Origin: Candidatus Omnitrophota bacterium
GTDB lineage: Bacteria > Omnitrophota > Gorgyraeia > JACQQV01
Assembly (NCBI GenBank): GCA_016206785.1
Contig: JACQQV010000011.1
Coordinates: 1-54,203 of the forward strand
DNA: 54,203 nt
Direction of reading: 5' to 3'
In this document: positions 31,101 to 39,640 of the stretch, one piece after another
How positions within the stretch are numbered: position 1 is the first letter of the stretch
Layout: each line of letters starts with the position of its first letter
The notes under the pieces: model-generated
Told to the model about the DNA's origin: nothing
The model's input: only the letters and a program-made list of their open reading frames with translations
Database searches by the model: none
Made by a program: the position numbers and the translations under genes

Positions 31101-32410
31101 GAAAGGATCCTAAGCACTTCTGAAAAGACCTCTTTTGTTTTTTCAAGATCTTGCGCGGAATGGGCAAGGCTCAGGAAAGAGGCCTCAAAAGGGGAGGGTG
31201 GAAAATAAACTCCTCGCTTAAGACACTCGTGGAAGAAACGCTTGTACTGCTTCTTGTTCAATGTTTCAAGATCCTGATAGGTCGCGGCAGAGGAGATGCC
31301 GAAGAAAAGGGTGAAGAGCGAGCCGACTCTTGAAACAAACCCTTTCAGTTTTCTTTTCAGGAATTCTTTCTGGATCGCTTCTTCCAAAGAGGCTCCTTTT
31401 TCTTCCAGCACCTCATAAGTGTTTTTCCTTGAAAGGATTTTAAGCATCGTGTTGCCGCAGGCCACAGAAAGAGGATTTCCTGAGAGGGTCCCCGCTTGAT
31501 ACACCGGGCCTTCCGGCGCAAGAAGATCCATGATCTCTTTTCTTCCCCCAAAGGCACCAATCGGAAGCCCCCCTCCGATGATTTTCCCAAGAATCGTAAG
31601 ATCCGGGGTTACCCCGTAACGCTCCTGAGCCCCTCCCAGTCCCACTCGAAAGCCGGTGATGACCTCGTCAAAAACAAGAAGGGTATTGTACCGCTTTGTG
31701 ATTTCTCGGAGGAGTTCCAAAAATCCACTTCTTGGAGGAATGACCCCCATATTTCCTGCAATCGGTTCGACGATCACACAGGCAATCTCTTTTCCCTCCT
31801 TTTCAAAAATGGATTGAACGGCTGAAAGATCATTGTAGGAGGCGATAAGAGTTTTCTCCAAAAGCCCCCGCGGAAGACCAGCGCTTGTCGGAGCACCGGT
31901 GCTCAGAGCCCCTGAACCCGCCTTGACCAGAAGGGTGTCCACATGACCATGGTAACATCCCTCGAATTTAAGGATCTTTTCCCGACGCGTAAAAGCCCGC
32001 ACAAGCCGCAGGGCGCTCATCACCGCCTCCGTCCCAGAAGAAACCAGGCGGACTTTTTCAAGAGACGGCATAAAGTCTCGAATATGCTGGGCAAGTTCTA
32101 CTTCTCCCTCGGTCGGGGCGCCGAAACTGGTCCCCTTCATGAGAACCTTCCGAAGCGCGTCGGTCAGTTCCGCGTTCGCGTGGCCGAGAATGAGTGGGCC
32201 CCAGCTCATGACATAGTCGATATACTCTTTTCCGTCGACATCGTAGATCTTGGAACCGAAGCCACGGTCGATGAAAAGGGGCGTCCCACCGACCGCCCGA
32301 AAAGAGCGGACAGGGCTATTGACCCCTCCCGGAATTAACGACTTCGCCTCTTCCCAGAGTCTTTCACTTTTTGTGCGAGACGGTTTTAAGGTGAGTGTGG
32401 CTTTCATCAT
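31097..32410 (-). CDS. hemL: Glutamate-1-semialdehyde 2,1-aminomutase
   Basis: A PLP enzyme that makes 5-aminolevulinate by the C5 pathway, with HemA. About 437 residues with IPGGVNSPVRSF, SSGTEAVMSALRLVRAFT, FEGCYHGHVDTLLVKAGSG, the cofactor Asp in LLVFDEVITGFR, and the PLP Lys in LTILGKIIGGGLPIGAFGG. The frame is open to 32446; the Met at 32410 or 32407 (MKATLTLKPS) suits the family, leaving a ~45-base overlap with hemB. Confidence 0.96.
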   Translation of the reverse strand: MMKATLTLKPSRTKSERLWEEAKSLIPGGVNSPVRSFRAVGGTPLFIDRGFGSKIYDVDGKEYIDYVMSWGPLILGHANAELTDALRKVLMKGTSFGAPTEGEVELAQHIRDFMPSLEKVRLVSSGTEAVMSALRLVRAFTRREKILKFEGCYHGHVDTLLVKAGSGALSTGAPTSAGLPRGLLEKTLIASYNDLSAVQSIFEKEGKEIACVIVEPIAGNMGVIPPRSGFLELLREITKRYNTLLVFDEVITGFRVGLGGAQERYGVTPDLTILGKIIGGGLPIGAFGGRKEIMDLLAPEGPVYQAGTLSGNPLSVACGNTMLKILSRKNTYEVLEEKGASLEEAIQKEFLKRKLKGFVSRVGSLFTLFFGISSAATYQDLETLNKKQYKRFFHECLKRGVYFPPSPFEASFLSLAHSAQDLEKTKEVFSEVLRILS

Positions 32411-33407
32411 TTTTGTTTTTAAGAAGTGAAGCAACCTCTTTCGCAAAATAGGTAATCACCATATCGGCTCCGGCACGTCGGATAGAGGTGAGAAGTTCAA
32501 GCTTCACCCGATCCTCATCCAAGAATCCCGCTCTTGCACCCGCCTTGACCATCGCATACTCTCCGCTCACGCAATACGCGGCGAGAGGGACCTTAAACTG
32601 CTGTTTGGCGCGATAGATGAGATCAAGATAAGGGAGCGCGGGCTTCACCATCAAAATATCGGCCCCCTCCTCAAGATCTAAACGCATCTCCCGGAGTGCT
32701 TCATCGCTATTGGCAGGATCAAGCTGATAGGTCGAGCGATCGCCAAAACTCGGGGCACTGTGCGCCGCTTCTCGGAAAGGGCCATAGAGTGCAGACGTAA
32801 CCTTGGCGGAATAGGAGAGAATCGGGATCTCTGAAAATCCATGCTCATCCAATTTTTTCCGAATGACCCCGACCCGACCGTCCATCATATCACTGGGGGC
32901 GACCATGTCGGACCCCGCCTCTGCCTGGGAAAGGGCGACCTGCGAAAGAAGCTCAAGGGTTTTGTCATTTTCAATCCGGAATTCGTCCCTCCCCCCTTCT
33001 TCAACGATGCCGCAGTGACCGTGGCTTGTATAAGCGCACAAACAAACGTCTGTGATCACCAAAAGATCTTCCACCTCTTCCTTAATGGTTCTTACCGCTT
33101 TTTGGACGATGCCGTCTTTGGCATAGGCCCCCGATCCAAGGCTATCTTTTTTGTCGGGAACCCCGAAAAGGAGAATGGCAGGGATATCCAGACTTCGAAT
33201 CTCCTCTGCCTCTTTTACGAGTTCATCCACCGATAAATGAAATTGCCCGGAGAGTGAAGGGATCGGAGAGCGGACCCCTTTCCCTTCGACGGCAAAAAGG
33301 GGCATGATGAGATGGTCCACCGTGAGTGTTGTTTCCCGAACAAGTCGCCGGAGCGATTCTTTACGGCGTAGTCTTCTTAATCGTGTCATCGGAAATCCCA
33401 TGTTCAC
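32364..33407 (-). CDS. hemB: Porphobilinogen synthase
   Basis: Condenses two 5-aminolevulinate molecules. The 347 residues show the zinc-type metal site DVCLCAYTSHGHCG, SDMMDGRVGVIR, the active-site Lys in ILSYSAKVTSALYGPFR and the second Lys in DILMVKPALPYLD. The start overlaps the cobA-hemD stop in an ATGA. Confidence 0.97.
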   Translation of the reverse strand: MNMGFPMTRLRRLRRKESLRRLVRETTLTVDHLIMPLFAVEGKGVRSPIPSLSGQFHLSVDELVKEAEEIRSLDIPAILLFGVPDKKDSLGSGAYAKDGIVQKAVRTIKEEVEDLLVITDVCLCAYTSHGHCGIVEEGGRDEFRIENDKTLELLSQVALSQAEAGSDMVAPSDMMDGRVGVIRKKLDEHGFSEIPILSYSAKVTSALYGPFREAAHSAPSFGDRSTYQLDPANSDEALREMRLDLEEGADILMVKPALPYLDLIYRAKQQFKVPLAAYCVSGEYAMVKAGARAGFLDEDRVKLELLTSIRRAGADMVITYFAKEVASLLKNKNDESHTHLKTVSHKK

Positions 33408-34927
33408 TTTCCTTTCGCTGGGTTGATCATCGCTTCAAGAAGCCCTTCTGTCGTGTGACGCTTTGCTTCGATGGAGACGCGAAGACCGAGGTCGCGACAC
33501 CGCTTGGAGGTGACCGGACCGATCGAGGCAACCGCTGTCCCGTCGATCAAGGCCTTAGGGGTCACCCCTGGAAAAAAATCAAAAAAGTAGTCTACACAGG
33601 AGGAACTTGTAAAGGTGATGATATCAATGCCTCCCCTTCGAAGTGTCTCCAAAACCGACTTTGCCGAGACGCTTGTTTTCTTTAAGCCATAAAGACGGAT
33701 GACCTTCACGGAGGCTCCCCTCTTTTTAAGAGAAGAGGAAAGAAAGGTCCGTGCCCCCTCTGCATGAAAAAGGAGTACCTTTTTTCCTCGAAGCTCAATC
33801 CGTCTCTTGCGGATCTCTCCCACAAGGCCTTCTTGGGTAAATCTTCTTGGAAGAAGCGAGACGGTGAGATTCCCTTTTTCAAGGGCTTCTTTCGTTTTCG
33901 GCCCGATCGCCGCGATTTTAACATGTGCGATCCCCTTCAAAGATCCCCCGAACTTCTCCCAGTAGATGAGAAAGAGGGCTACACCGTTCACGCTGTTAAA
34001 AAAACACCAGTCGTATGTGGAGAGAGAAGAAATGAGCGCCCTCCATTCCCTTTCTTTTCCAAGCGGCATGATTTCGCCCGTTGGAAGTGTGAGAACCTCC
34101 GCCCCTTTCTCTTCGAGGATCCTTGCAAATTGTTCCGCCTGCCCCTTGGGGCGGGTGACAAGAATCCTTTTCCCGAAAAGGGGTTTTGATTCATACCAGT
34201 TCAAAAATCGGCGAAGACGAACGACCTCCCCCACCACAAAAACAGCGGGTGGGGTTATTCTTCTTGAGGCGCGGACAATGGTTGCAAGTGTGCCAGTGAT
34301 CGTGTTCTGTCGGGAACTTGTCCCCCATCGAATAAGCGCACAAGGCGTCTTCGGAGACCTGCCGTTCTTGATCAATTTCTCAACAATTTCAGGAAGCATG
34401 CGAACCCCCATCAAAACAACGAGGGTATCTACGCCAGTTGCAAGTTTCCCCCATCGGAGGCTCGAGGTCTCCTTGTCCGGTCGTTCGGTCCCTGTGATGA
34501 TGCCGACGCTGGAGGCGTAGTGTCTGTCTGAAATCGGAATCCCGGCATACGCGGGGCAGGCCACAGCGCTCGAAACACCCGGAACCACCTCAAAAAGGAT
34601 TTTATGCTTGGCAAGTGTGAGAAGCTCTTCAGAGGCTCTTCCAAAAAGGAGCGGATCTCCTCCTTTGAGGCGAACAATTTTCTTCCCCTCTTTTGCGAAC
34701 TTCAAAAGAAGACGGTGGATCTTCTCCTGCGACGTCGACTTGATCCCTCCCCTCTTTCCTACATAAATTTTTTTCGCTTCCTTTGGGGCATACCGGAGAA
34801 GAGAGGGATTCACAAGGTCGTCGTAAAGAACCACCTCGGCCTCTTCAAGACGCTCTCTTCCCTTTAAGGTCAGAAGGCCGGGGTCCCACGGACCCGCTCC
34901 GACAAGTGTCACCTTACCCTTTGCCAT
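33404..34927 (-). CDS. cobA-hemD: Fused uroporphyrinogen-III C-methyltransferase / uroporphyrinogen-III synthase
   Basis: 507 residues. The N-terminal half (about 1-245) is the SAM-dependent methyltransferase that makes precorrin-2: VTLVGAGPWDPGLLTLKG, IVRLKGGDPLLFGRASEEL, PGVSSAVACPAYAGIPISDR. The first glycine-rich loop has Trp where the usual GAGPGDP has Gly. The C-terminal half (about 250-500) is HemD: GKRILVTRPKGQAEQFA and ITFTSSSCVDYFF. This fusion is common in C5-pathway bacteria. With the Met8-like protein it gives a complete route towards siroheme except perhaps chelation. Confidence 0.95.
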   Translation of the reverse strand: MAKGKVTLVGAGPWDPGLLTLKGRERLEEAEVVLYDDLVNPSLLRYAPKEAKKIYVGKRGGIKSTSQEKIHRLLLKFAKEGKKIVRLKGGDPLLFGRASEELLTLAKHKILFEVVPGVSSAVACPAYAGIPISDRHYASSVGIITGTERPDKETSSLRWGKLATGVDTLVVLMGVRMLPEIVEKLIKNGRSPKTPCALIRWGTSSRQNTITGTLATIVRASRRITPPAVFVVGEVVRLRRFLNWYESKPLFGKRILVTRPKGQAEQFARILEEKGAEVLTLPTGEIMPLGKEREWRALISSLSTYDWCFFNSVNGVALFLIYWEKFGGSLKGIAHVKIAAIGPKTKEALEKGNLTVSLLPRRFTQEGLVGEIRKRRIELRGKKVLLFHAEGARTFLSSSLKKRGASVKVIRLYGLKKTSVSAKSVLETLRRGGIDIITFTSSSCVDYFFDFFPGVTPKALIDGTAVASIGPVTSKRCRDLGLRVSIEAKRHTTEGLLEAMINPAKGK

Positions 34928-35831
34928 TCAAAAGTTCCTCCGCCCCCATCTCAAAAAATTGGTCTCCTAATTTTTCTCCTACTTTTTCCGAATCTTCGGG
35001 AGTCCCTTTCAGACGTGCACGGATCTCCCTTTGTCCATCCTCCCCCAAAAGGACTCCTTCCAAGACGAGCGCTTTCCCTTTCAGGGTTCCTAACGCTCCA
35101 AGGGGGAGTTGACACCCTCCTCCGAGACGGGAAAGAAAAGCACGTTCCGCCGTCACGCACCGCCTTGTTTCAAGATCATCCAACTGAGAAACCATTTCTC
35201 CTAATTCACGGTCTTTCTTCCGAACCTGAACTGCAAGGGCCCCCTGTCCGGGTGCAGGAAGCATGATGTCCAAAGGAATTGGCCAAACTTTTTTCGGATC
35301 TACCCCAAATCGACGAAGCCCCGCCATCGCTAAGACGAGTGCATCAAACCCTTTTTCTTCCAATTTTCGAAGTCGCGTATCCAGATTCCCACGAATCCCC
35401 ACCACCTCAAAGGTGCCATTGAAATGGAGAAGCTGTAACTTCCTCCGTTCGCTCCCTGTCCCGATCCTACTCCCGCTCCGTAGCGCTGAAAGAGAACGCC
35501 CATCTGTTGTCACGAGCGCATCCTGCGGATTTTCACGTCTCGTGATCGCCGCAATTCGCAATTTCTCAGGAGCGACGGTCGGGAGATCCTTCAGACTATG
35601 AACCGCAATATCGACGCTCTCTTCAAGAAGTGACTCTTCCAGTTCCTTTGTAAAGAAACCGACCGTTTCAGAATGACGTTGAAGAAGCTTCTCTGTCTTG
35701 TCGCCCTGCGTTTCTACCCGTTTGAGTTGAAAATCGCTCTTTGGAAAAAGATGCTTGAGTTTCTTCTGGATCTCTTCGGCTTGGGAAAGCGCTAAGCGAC
35801 TTCCCCTTGTGCCGATCGTGATGCTATCCAT
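34914..35831 (-). CDS. hemC: Hydroxymethylbilane synthase
   Basis: Polymerises four porphobilinogens. The 305-residue protein has IGTRGSRLALSQAEEI, IAVHSLKDLPT, IGTGSERRKLQL, IRGNLDTRLRKL and the dipyrromethane-cofactor Cys in LSRLGGGCQLPLGA. It overlaps hemA by 8 bases and cobA-hemD by 14. Confidence 0.97.
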   Translation of the reverse strand: MDSITIGTRGSRLALSQAEEIQKKLKHLFPKSDFQLKRVETQGDKTEKLLQRHSETVGFFTKELEESLLEESVDIAVHSLKDLPTVAPEKLRIAAITRRENPQDALVTTDGRSLSALRSGSRIGTGSERRKLQLLHFNGTFEVVGIRGNLDTRLRKLEEKGFDALVLAMAGLRRFGVDPKKVWPIPLDIMLPAPGQGALAVQVRKKDRELGEMVSQLDDLETRRCVTAERAFLSRLGGGCQLPLGALGTLKGKALVLEGVLLGEDGQREIRARLKGTPEDSEKVGEKLGDQFFEMGAEELLNGKG

Positions 35832-36864
35832 GAGAAGAGGCTGCCTGAAGAAGTGCCGCCGCCTTCAAGGTTTCTCTCCGAATAAGCGCGAGACCCTTTT
35901 CCATCTCTAAAGCCCTCTCGAGGGTACTGGAACGGGTCACCTTTTCAAGATCATCGATGTTGTAGAGAAAAACATTCTCGATCCGGTCTACCGCCGGTTC
36001 GATATTTCGTGGAACCCCGATGTCGATGAGGAATAGGGGTCGACCGCGCCGTTTCTTCATCAAAGGGAGAAGTTCCTCCTTTGTCACGACAAAATGGGGT
36101 GCGGCGGTTGAACTGATGACGATGTCGACCTTTTCCATCCTTTCGAAAAGGTGATCAAAATGAATGGCAACTCCCTTTAACCGCTTCGCCAATTCCTCTG
36201 CACGCAAAAACGAACGGTTCGATACGAGAATAGAACTCGCTCCAGCCTTGAGAAGGTGTCGCGCCGTAAGTTCTCCCATCTTGCCCGCCCCGATCACCAT
36301 AATGGTCCGCTGCGAGAGGTCCCCGAAGATCTTCTCCGCCATAAGCACCGCCACCGACCCGACCGAACAGAGGCCTCTTCCGATCCCGGTTTCGGTGCGA
36401 ACCTTTTTGGCAACGCGGAGAGAACGCTGAAACAGAAGATGAAGTGCTTTCTCAAGTTTTCTTTGGGCCTGGGCCGTTAAATAGGCCTGCTTCACCTGCC
36501 CCAAAATTTCGCTTTCCCCGAGAACCAGCGAATCGAGCCCCGAGGCAACTTTAAAGAGATGCTCCACTCCTCTTTCGCCAGGATGAACATAGAGGGCATT
36601 CTCAAATTGGCCTCTCTCAATCTTGTGGTACTCGGCGAGGAACGATTTTACTCTCTCGAGTTCGCCGTCCAGGCTCGAGAGGAGCATATAGAACTCGGTC
36701 CGGTTGCAGGTTGAAAGACAAACGCATGAGGCAAGTCCCGTATAATCGCCGAATGCGGAAAGGAGCACAGGGAGTCTTGAAGGAGTCACCGCAAAGCGCT
36801 CTCGAAGCTCTACAGGAGCGGTCTTATGATTTAAACCGATGACGACGAATTGTTTCTGGCTCAT
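35824..36864 (-). CDS. hemA: Glutamyl-tRNA reductase
   Basis: Reduces glutamyl-tRNA to glutamate-1-semialdehyde, the committed step of C5 tetrapyrrole synthesis. 346 residues, shorter than the usual ~420-450 because the C-terminal dimerisation domain is reduced. The N-terminus is IGLNHKTAPVELRERFA, the catalytic Cys is in CVCLSTCNRTEFY, and GEPEILGQ-like LGESEILGQVKQAY and the NADPH loop VIGAGKMGELTARHL are clear. The start is the ATG at 36864, overlapping the ccsA-like stop by 4 bases. Confidence 0.95.
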   Translation of the reverse strand: MSQKQFVVIGLNHKTAPVELRERFAVTPSRLPVLLSAFGDYTGLASCVCLSTCNRTEFYMLLSSLDGELERVKSFLAEYHKIERGQFENALYVHPGERGVEHLFKVASGLDSLVLGESEILGQVKQAYLTAQAQRKLEKALHLLFQRSLRVAKKVRTETGIGRGLCSVGSVAVLMAEKIFGDLSQRTIMVIGAGKMGELTARHLLKAGASSILVSNRSFLRAEELAKRLKGVAIHFDHLFERMEKVDIVISSTAAPHFVVTKEELLPLMKKRRGRPLFLIDIGVPRNIEPAVDRIENVFLYNIDDLEKVTRSSTLERALEMEKGLALIRRETLKAAALLQAASSHG

Positions 36865-37685
36865 GGGAGACTCGCCATGGAAAGATAGACCGGATGTTGA
36901 ACCCCAATAAAGGTGAGAATGACCCAACCAAAAAGGAGAATGGAAAAGAGCATGACCTTCCTTCCCCTCACCCAAGCAAACCATCGGCTCATCAAAAGAG
37001 AAACGTACAAGGCCCATGTGAGAAAGGAGACGATCACCTTCGGGTCGTACCCGATCGAAAAACCGACAGTGGCCCTCGTCCAAAGAAGACCGAAGAGGAT
37101 TCCGAGAGAATAAAGAAAAACGCCTAATGTAAGAAATCGACCGTTCGCCTCCTCCAAAACGTCCAGGGAAGGAAGTCCTCGGTAGAAACGCCCGGTGGTC
37201 TTCTGCTTAATCTGCCTCTCTAACACAAGGTACATGAACCCCGTGATAAAGGTGAGTGCAAAGGCGGCGTAACTGACAAAAAGAAGTGCCGTGTGAAGTC
37301 CGAAATAGAATGTAGAAAAGGAACCGTTCCAAAATACTTTCTGATGGACGTTTAAACTGGCCACCAAAATGAGAAAAAAGACGAGGGGAAGCACAAACGC
37401 CCCCAACACCTGAATCCGATACCGAAACGTTGAGAGATAGGATGCCCATACGACGGCCCACGCAAAAAAGGTGGTCGCTTCAAAAATGCCGGCTGTTGGG
37501 AGACGTCCTTCTTTGAAAAGGAAAAATCCCAAGAAAAGAGAATGGCAAATGAACCCGATAACCCAAATCCCTTTCCCGAGTGTTAACAGCGGACTCTTTT
37601 CGGTCGCCAGATAGAGGAGATAGACCACACCTCCTAAAAGGTAGAGGGTGGCCATGCTGCAAAAAAGACTGAGGGGAGCGGTCAT
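36861..37685 (-). CDS. CcsA/HemX-like membrane protein
   Basis: A 274-residue, eight-helix membrane protein of the cytochrome c assembly (CcsA/ResC/HemX) family, with conserved stretches GLHTALLFVSYAAFALTFIT, MYLVLERQIK and GVFLYSLGILFGLLWTRATV. HemX beside hemA in Bacillus controls HemA level; CcsA handles heme for cytochrome c maturation. The first-in-line position before hemA suits a HemX role, and the demand for c hemes suits CcsA. It overlaps both neighbours by 4 bases. Confidence 0.85.
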   Translation of the reverse strand: MTAPLSLFCSMATLYLLGGVVYLLYLATEKSPLLTLGKGIWVIGFICHSLFLGFFLFKEGRLPTAGIFEATTFFAWAVVWASYLSTFRYRIQVLGAFVLPLVFFLILVASLNVHQKVFWNGSFSTFYFGLHTALLFVSYAAFALTFITGFMYLVLERQIKQKTTGRFYRGLPSLDVLEEANGRFLTLGVFLYSLGILFGLLWTRATVGFSIGYDPKVIVSFLTWALYVSLLMSRWFAWVRGRKVMLFSILLFGWVILTFIGVQHPVYLSMASLP

Positions 37686-38320
37686 GAAACAGATCCCCCG
37701 TAAAGAATCTCGCGGATCCTCTTTTTGGCTTCAGGGCGCTTTCCCTTTTGAAGAAGGGTAAGGACGTTTGAGGAAATCACTTTTTCAAAACGCCGCTTCC
37801 GGTTGCGTGAAGAAGGGATTCGTCGGATGACTTCCTTTCGCATTTCAGCCATGAGATCCAAGAATTCACCAAATTCCTTCCCATATTTTTTTTCAAGGTC
37901 CTTCCGGATCTTCTTGGAAAGGGCAGGGCTTGACCCGTTTGTAGAGATGGCAATGGTCAAAGGGCCCCGCTTAAAAAGACTCGGCACAGTGAAGGTGCAA
38001 TCTTCCGGTTGATCGACAACATTGACAAGAAGATTTTTTTTCTGGCAGAGTTTTCCGATAAACGAGTTCGTCGTCGGATCATCCGTTGCAACAATGATAA
38101 GAAAGTGGTTTTTGAGGTGCCTTTCCTTAAAGCGAACCTGAAGTACACGGATCCGCCCTGCCTTACCGAGCCGTTTCAGTTTCTCCCCAAGTTGGGGGGC
38201 CACCACGGTCAGTAACGCACCGGCCCGGAGAAGACCCTTGACCTTTCGGTAGGCAACCTCCCCCCCTCCCACCACAAGGCACCTTTTTTCCCTAACGTCA
38301 AGATTGACTGGGTAATACAT
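37682..38320 (-). CDS. Precorrin-2 dehydrogenase / sirohydrochlorin ferrochelatase-like
   Basis: A 212-residue CysG N-terminal/Met8p-type protein: MYYPVNLDVREKRCLVVGGG (NAD-binding), VAYRKVKGLLRAGA, NVVDQPEDCTFTVPSLFKRG and AISTNGSSPALSKKIR. It oxidises precorrin-2 and may insert iron. First gene of the heme/quinone/bc run. The ATG fits the family start and lies about where transcription should begin, so the mRNA is probably leaderless. Confidence 0.93.
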   Translation of the reverse strand: MYYPVNLDVREKRCLVVGGGEVAYRKVKGLLRAGALLTVVAPQLGEKLKRLGKAGRIRVLQVRFKERHLKNHFLIIVATDDPTTNSFIGKLCQKKNLLVNVVDQPEDCTFTVPSLFKRGPLTIAISTNGSSPALSKKIRKDLEKKYGKEFGEFLDLMAEMRKEVIRRIPSSRNRKRRFEKVISSNVLTLLQKGKRPEAKKRIREILYGGSVS

Positions 38321-38328
38321 TTCTTATT

Positions 38329-38357
38329 ATAATAGCGTGAAAGCGGTTTTTTGTCAA
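38329..38357 (-). promoter_or_regulatory. Promoter of the heme-quinone-bc operon
   Basis: TTGACA (38352-38357), 17 bases, TATTAT (38329-38334) on the minus strand, with TATAAT also readable at 38326-38331. The expected start of transcription is at 38319-38323, on or beside the ATG at 38320. Confidence 0.7.
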
Positions 38358-38411
38358 TGGAAAGTGAGGGTAAAAAGCAAGGGAGCAGGTGCGAGAAAAG
38401 TCAAAGAGGTG

Positions 38412-39032
38412 TTAGCTCAAGGCCTCTTCGTCCAAGGAAGCGATCTCCTCTTCAATTTCTTCCAGTTCCTCTTCTGAAAGATCGTCTCCTTCCCCTAGAG
38501 CATTCAGGAGTTCGAGGTCCTCTTCAAGGTCATCGGAAGAGGCTTCCCCTTCCATTTGGGCAAGCATCAGGTATTCATCGACCGCCGCAGACTCTTCTTC
38601 AAGAGACTCTACCCCTTCTGGGTAAAGGCTGGTGGCTCCTTCTTCAAGTTTGGCAAGTGCTGTAAGGTCCCGCTTCATTGCGAATTCTTGGTAACGACCC
38701 GGGACAATCCAGACACCGATGAGCAGCATGAGCGAAAGGGTCACCGGCACCCAGAGAGGGGCCCAACTTCTGCGGCGAACGGGAAGCACCATCTCCCTGG
38801 AGGGGCGGGAATCCCGGATCCTTTCAAAAAGGGTCCTCCGCATCTCCTCGAAAAGGGAATCAGAAGCGGAGGCGTCTTGTAACAGAACGCTCCTCAACTG
38901 TTCCACTTCTTTTAATCTTTGTGAACAGGAGGCGCATTGGGTGAGATGGTCCCGAACGACCGTTTCCTCCTCTCGGTCCAGTTCCTGATCCAGGTAACCG
39001 ATAAGCGACTTCTCAATGGTTTCACACGACAT
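38412..39032 (-). CDS. Anti-sigma factor with zinc-finger domain
   Basis: About 206 residues. The N-terminal zf-HC2 domain (SCETIEKSLIGYLDQELDRE then HLTQCASCSQRL, the His-x3-Cys-x2-Cys zinc motif) should bind the cognate ECF sigma factor. A membrane helix lies near PLWVPVTLSLMLLIGVWIVP, and the C-terminus is extremely acidic (about 45 residues of E, D, L and S). It follows the sigma gene by 5 bases. The acidic tail could be the periplasmic counterpart of the basic secreted protein two genes upstream; this is inference. Confidence 0.9.
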   Translation of the reverse strand: MSCETIEKSLIGYLDQELDREEETVVRDHLTQCASCSQRLKEVEQLRSVLLQDASASDSLFEEMRRTLFERIRDSRPSREMVLPVRRRSWAPLWVPVTLSLMLLIGVWIVPGRYQEFAMKRDLTALAKLEEGATSLYPEGVESLEEESAAVDEYLMLAQMEGEASSDDLEEDLELLNALGEGDDLSEEELEEIEEEIASLDEEALS

Positions 39033-39037
39033 CGTGA

Positions 39038-39640
39038 TCACCCCTTTGATAACTCCAAATAGTCTTGCAACACACTCCGCATCTTTGAAATGGCATGGAA
39101 AATATTTGCCTTTACCGCCCCGGGAGTCAGTTCCGTGAGTTCTGCGATCTCCCGGATTTTCATTCCGTCGATCATTTTCAAAGCGAAAACAGTCCGTTGC
39201 CTCCAGGGAAGTCCCTTCATCGCTTCTTCTATTTTTTGACCCAGCTCTGTTTGGGCCAACTCCTCTGAAGGGGTCTTGAGCGTCACCCCCTCAAGACTTT
39301 CCTCTTCTTCCTCTGTCATCGGAACAGTCCTAAGAATAATCCTTCCCCAAACACTCTTTTTTCTCTGTTCATCGCGACAGCGGTTCACAAGGACCCGGAA
39401 GAAGTAGGTTCGGAAGCTCGATTCTCCTCGGAAGTTTTTGAGCGAGAGATAGAGATTGAAAAAACATTCCTGAAGCACATCCTTCGCATCCTCCCGGCTT
39501 CCAACGAGTGTGTAAGCAAGCCCAAAGGCCTCCTTTTCATACCTCTTGACCAAGACCTCGTACGCCTTGAGGTCATCTTGTTCTTGGACCTGGCGTACGA
39601 GATCAAGGTCTGAGAGTGTGCTATCGACGGCCACCGCCAC
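39038..39640 (-). CDS. ECF-type RNA polymerase sigma factor
   Basis: About 200 residues with region 2 (YEVLVKRYEKEAFGLAYTLV, DAKDVLQECFFNLYLSLKNF, SFRTYFFRVLVNRCRDE) and region 4 (LPWRQRTVFALKMIDGMKIR, EIAELTELTPGAVKANIFHA). The frame opens at 39739 inside the previous gene. AGGAGGAGGG lies 7 bases before the GTG at 39640, which I take as the start. It overlaps the upstream gene by 20 bases and is paired with the anti-sigma gene. Confidence 0.92.
   Translation of the reverse strand: MAVAVDSTLSDLDLVRQVQEQDDLKAYEVLVKRYEKEAFGLAYTLVGSREDAKDVLQECFFNLYLSLKNFRGESSFRTYFFRVLVNRCRDEQRKKSVWGRIILRTVPMTEEEEESLEGVTLKTPSEELAQTELGQKIEEAMKGLPWRQRTVFALKMIDGMKIREIAELTELTPGAVKANIFHAISKMRSVLQDYLELSKG

Noticed and set aside
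33966-34520. 184-codon open frame on the plus strand
   Set aside because: Antisense to cobA-hemD with no independent support.
36864-37083. Longer HemA start at 37083
   Set aside because: The extra 73 residues lie inside the ccsA-like gene and lack family similarity; the ATGA overlap at 36861-36864 is the natural start.
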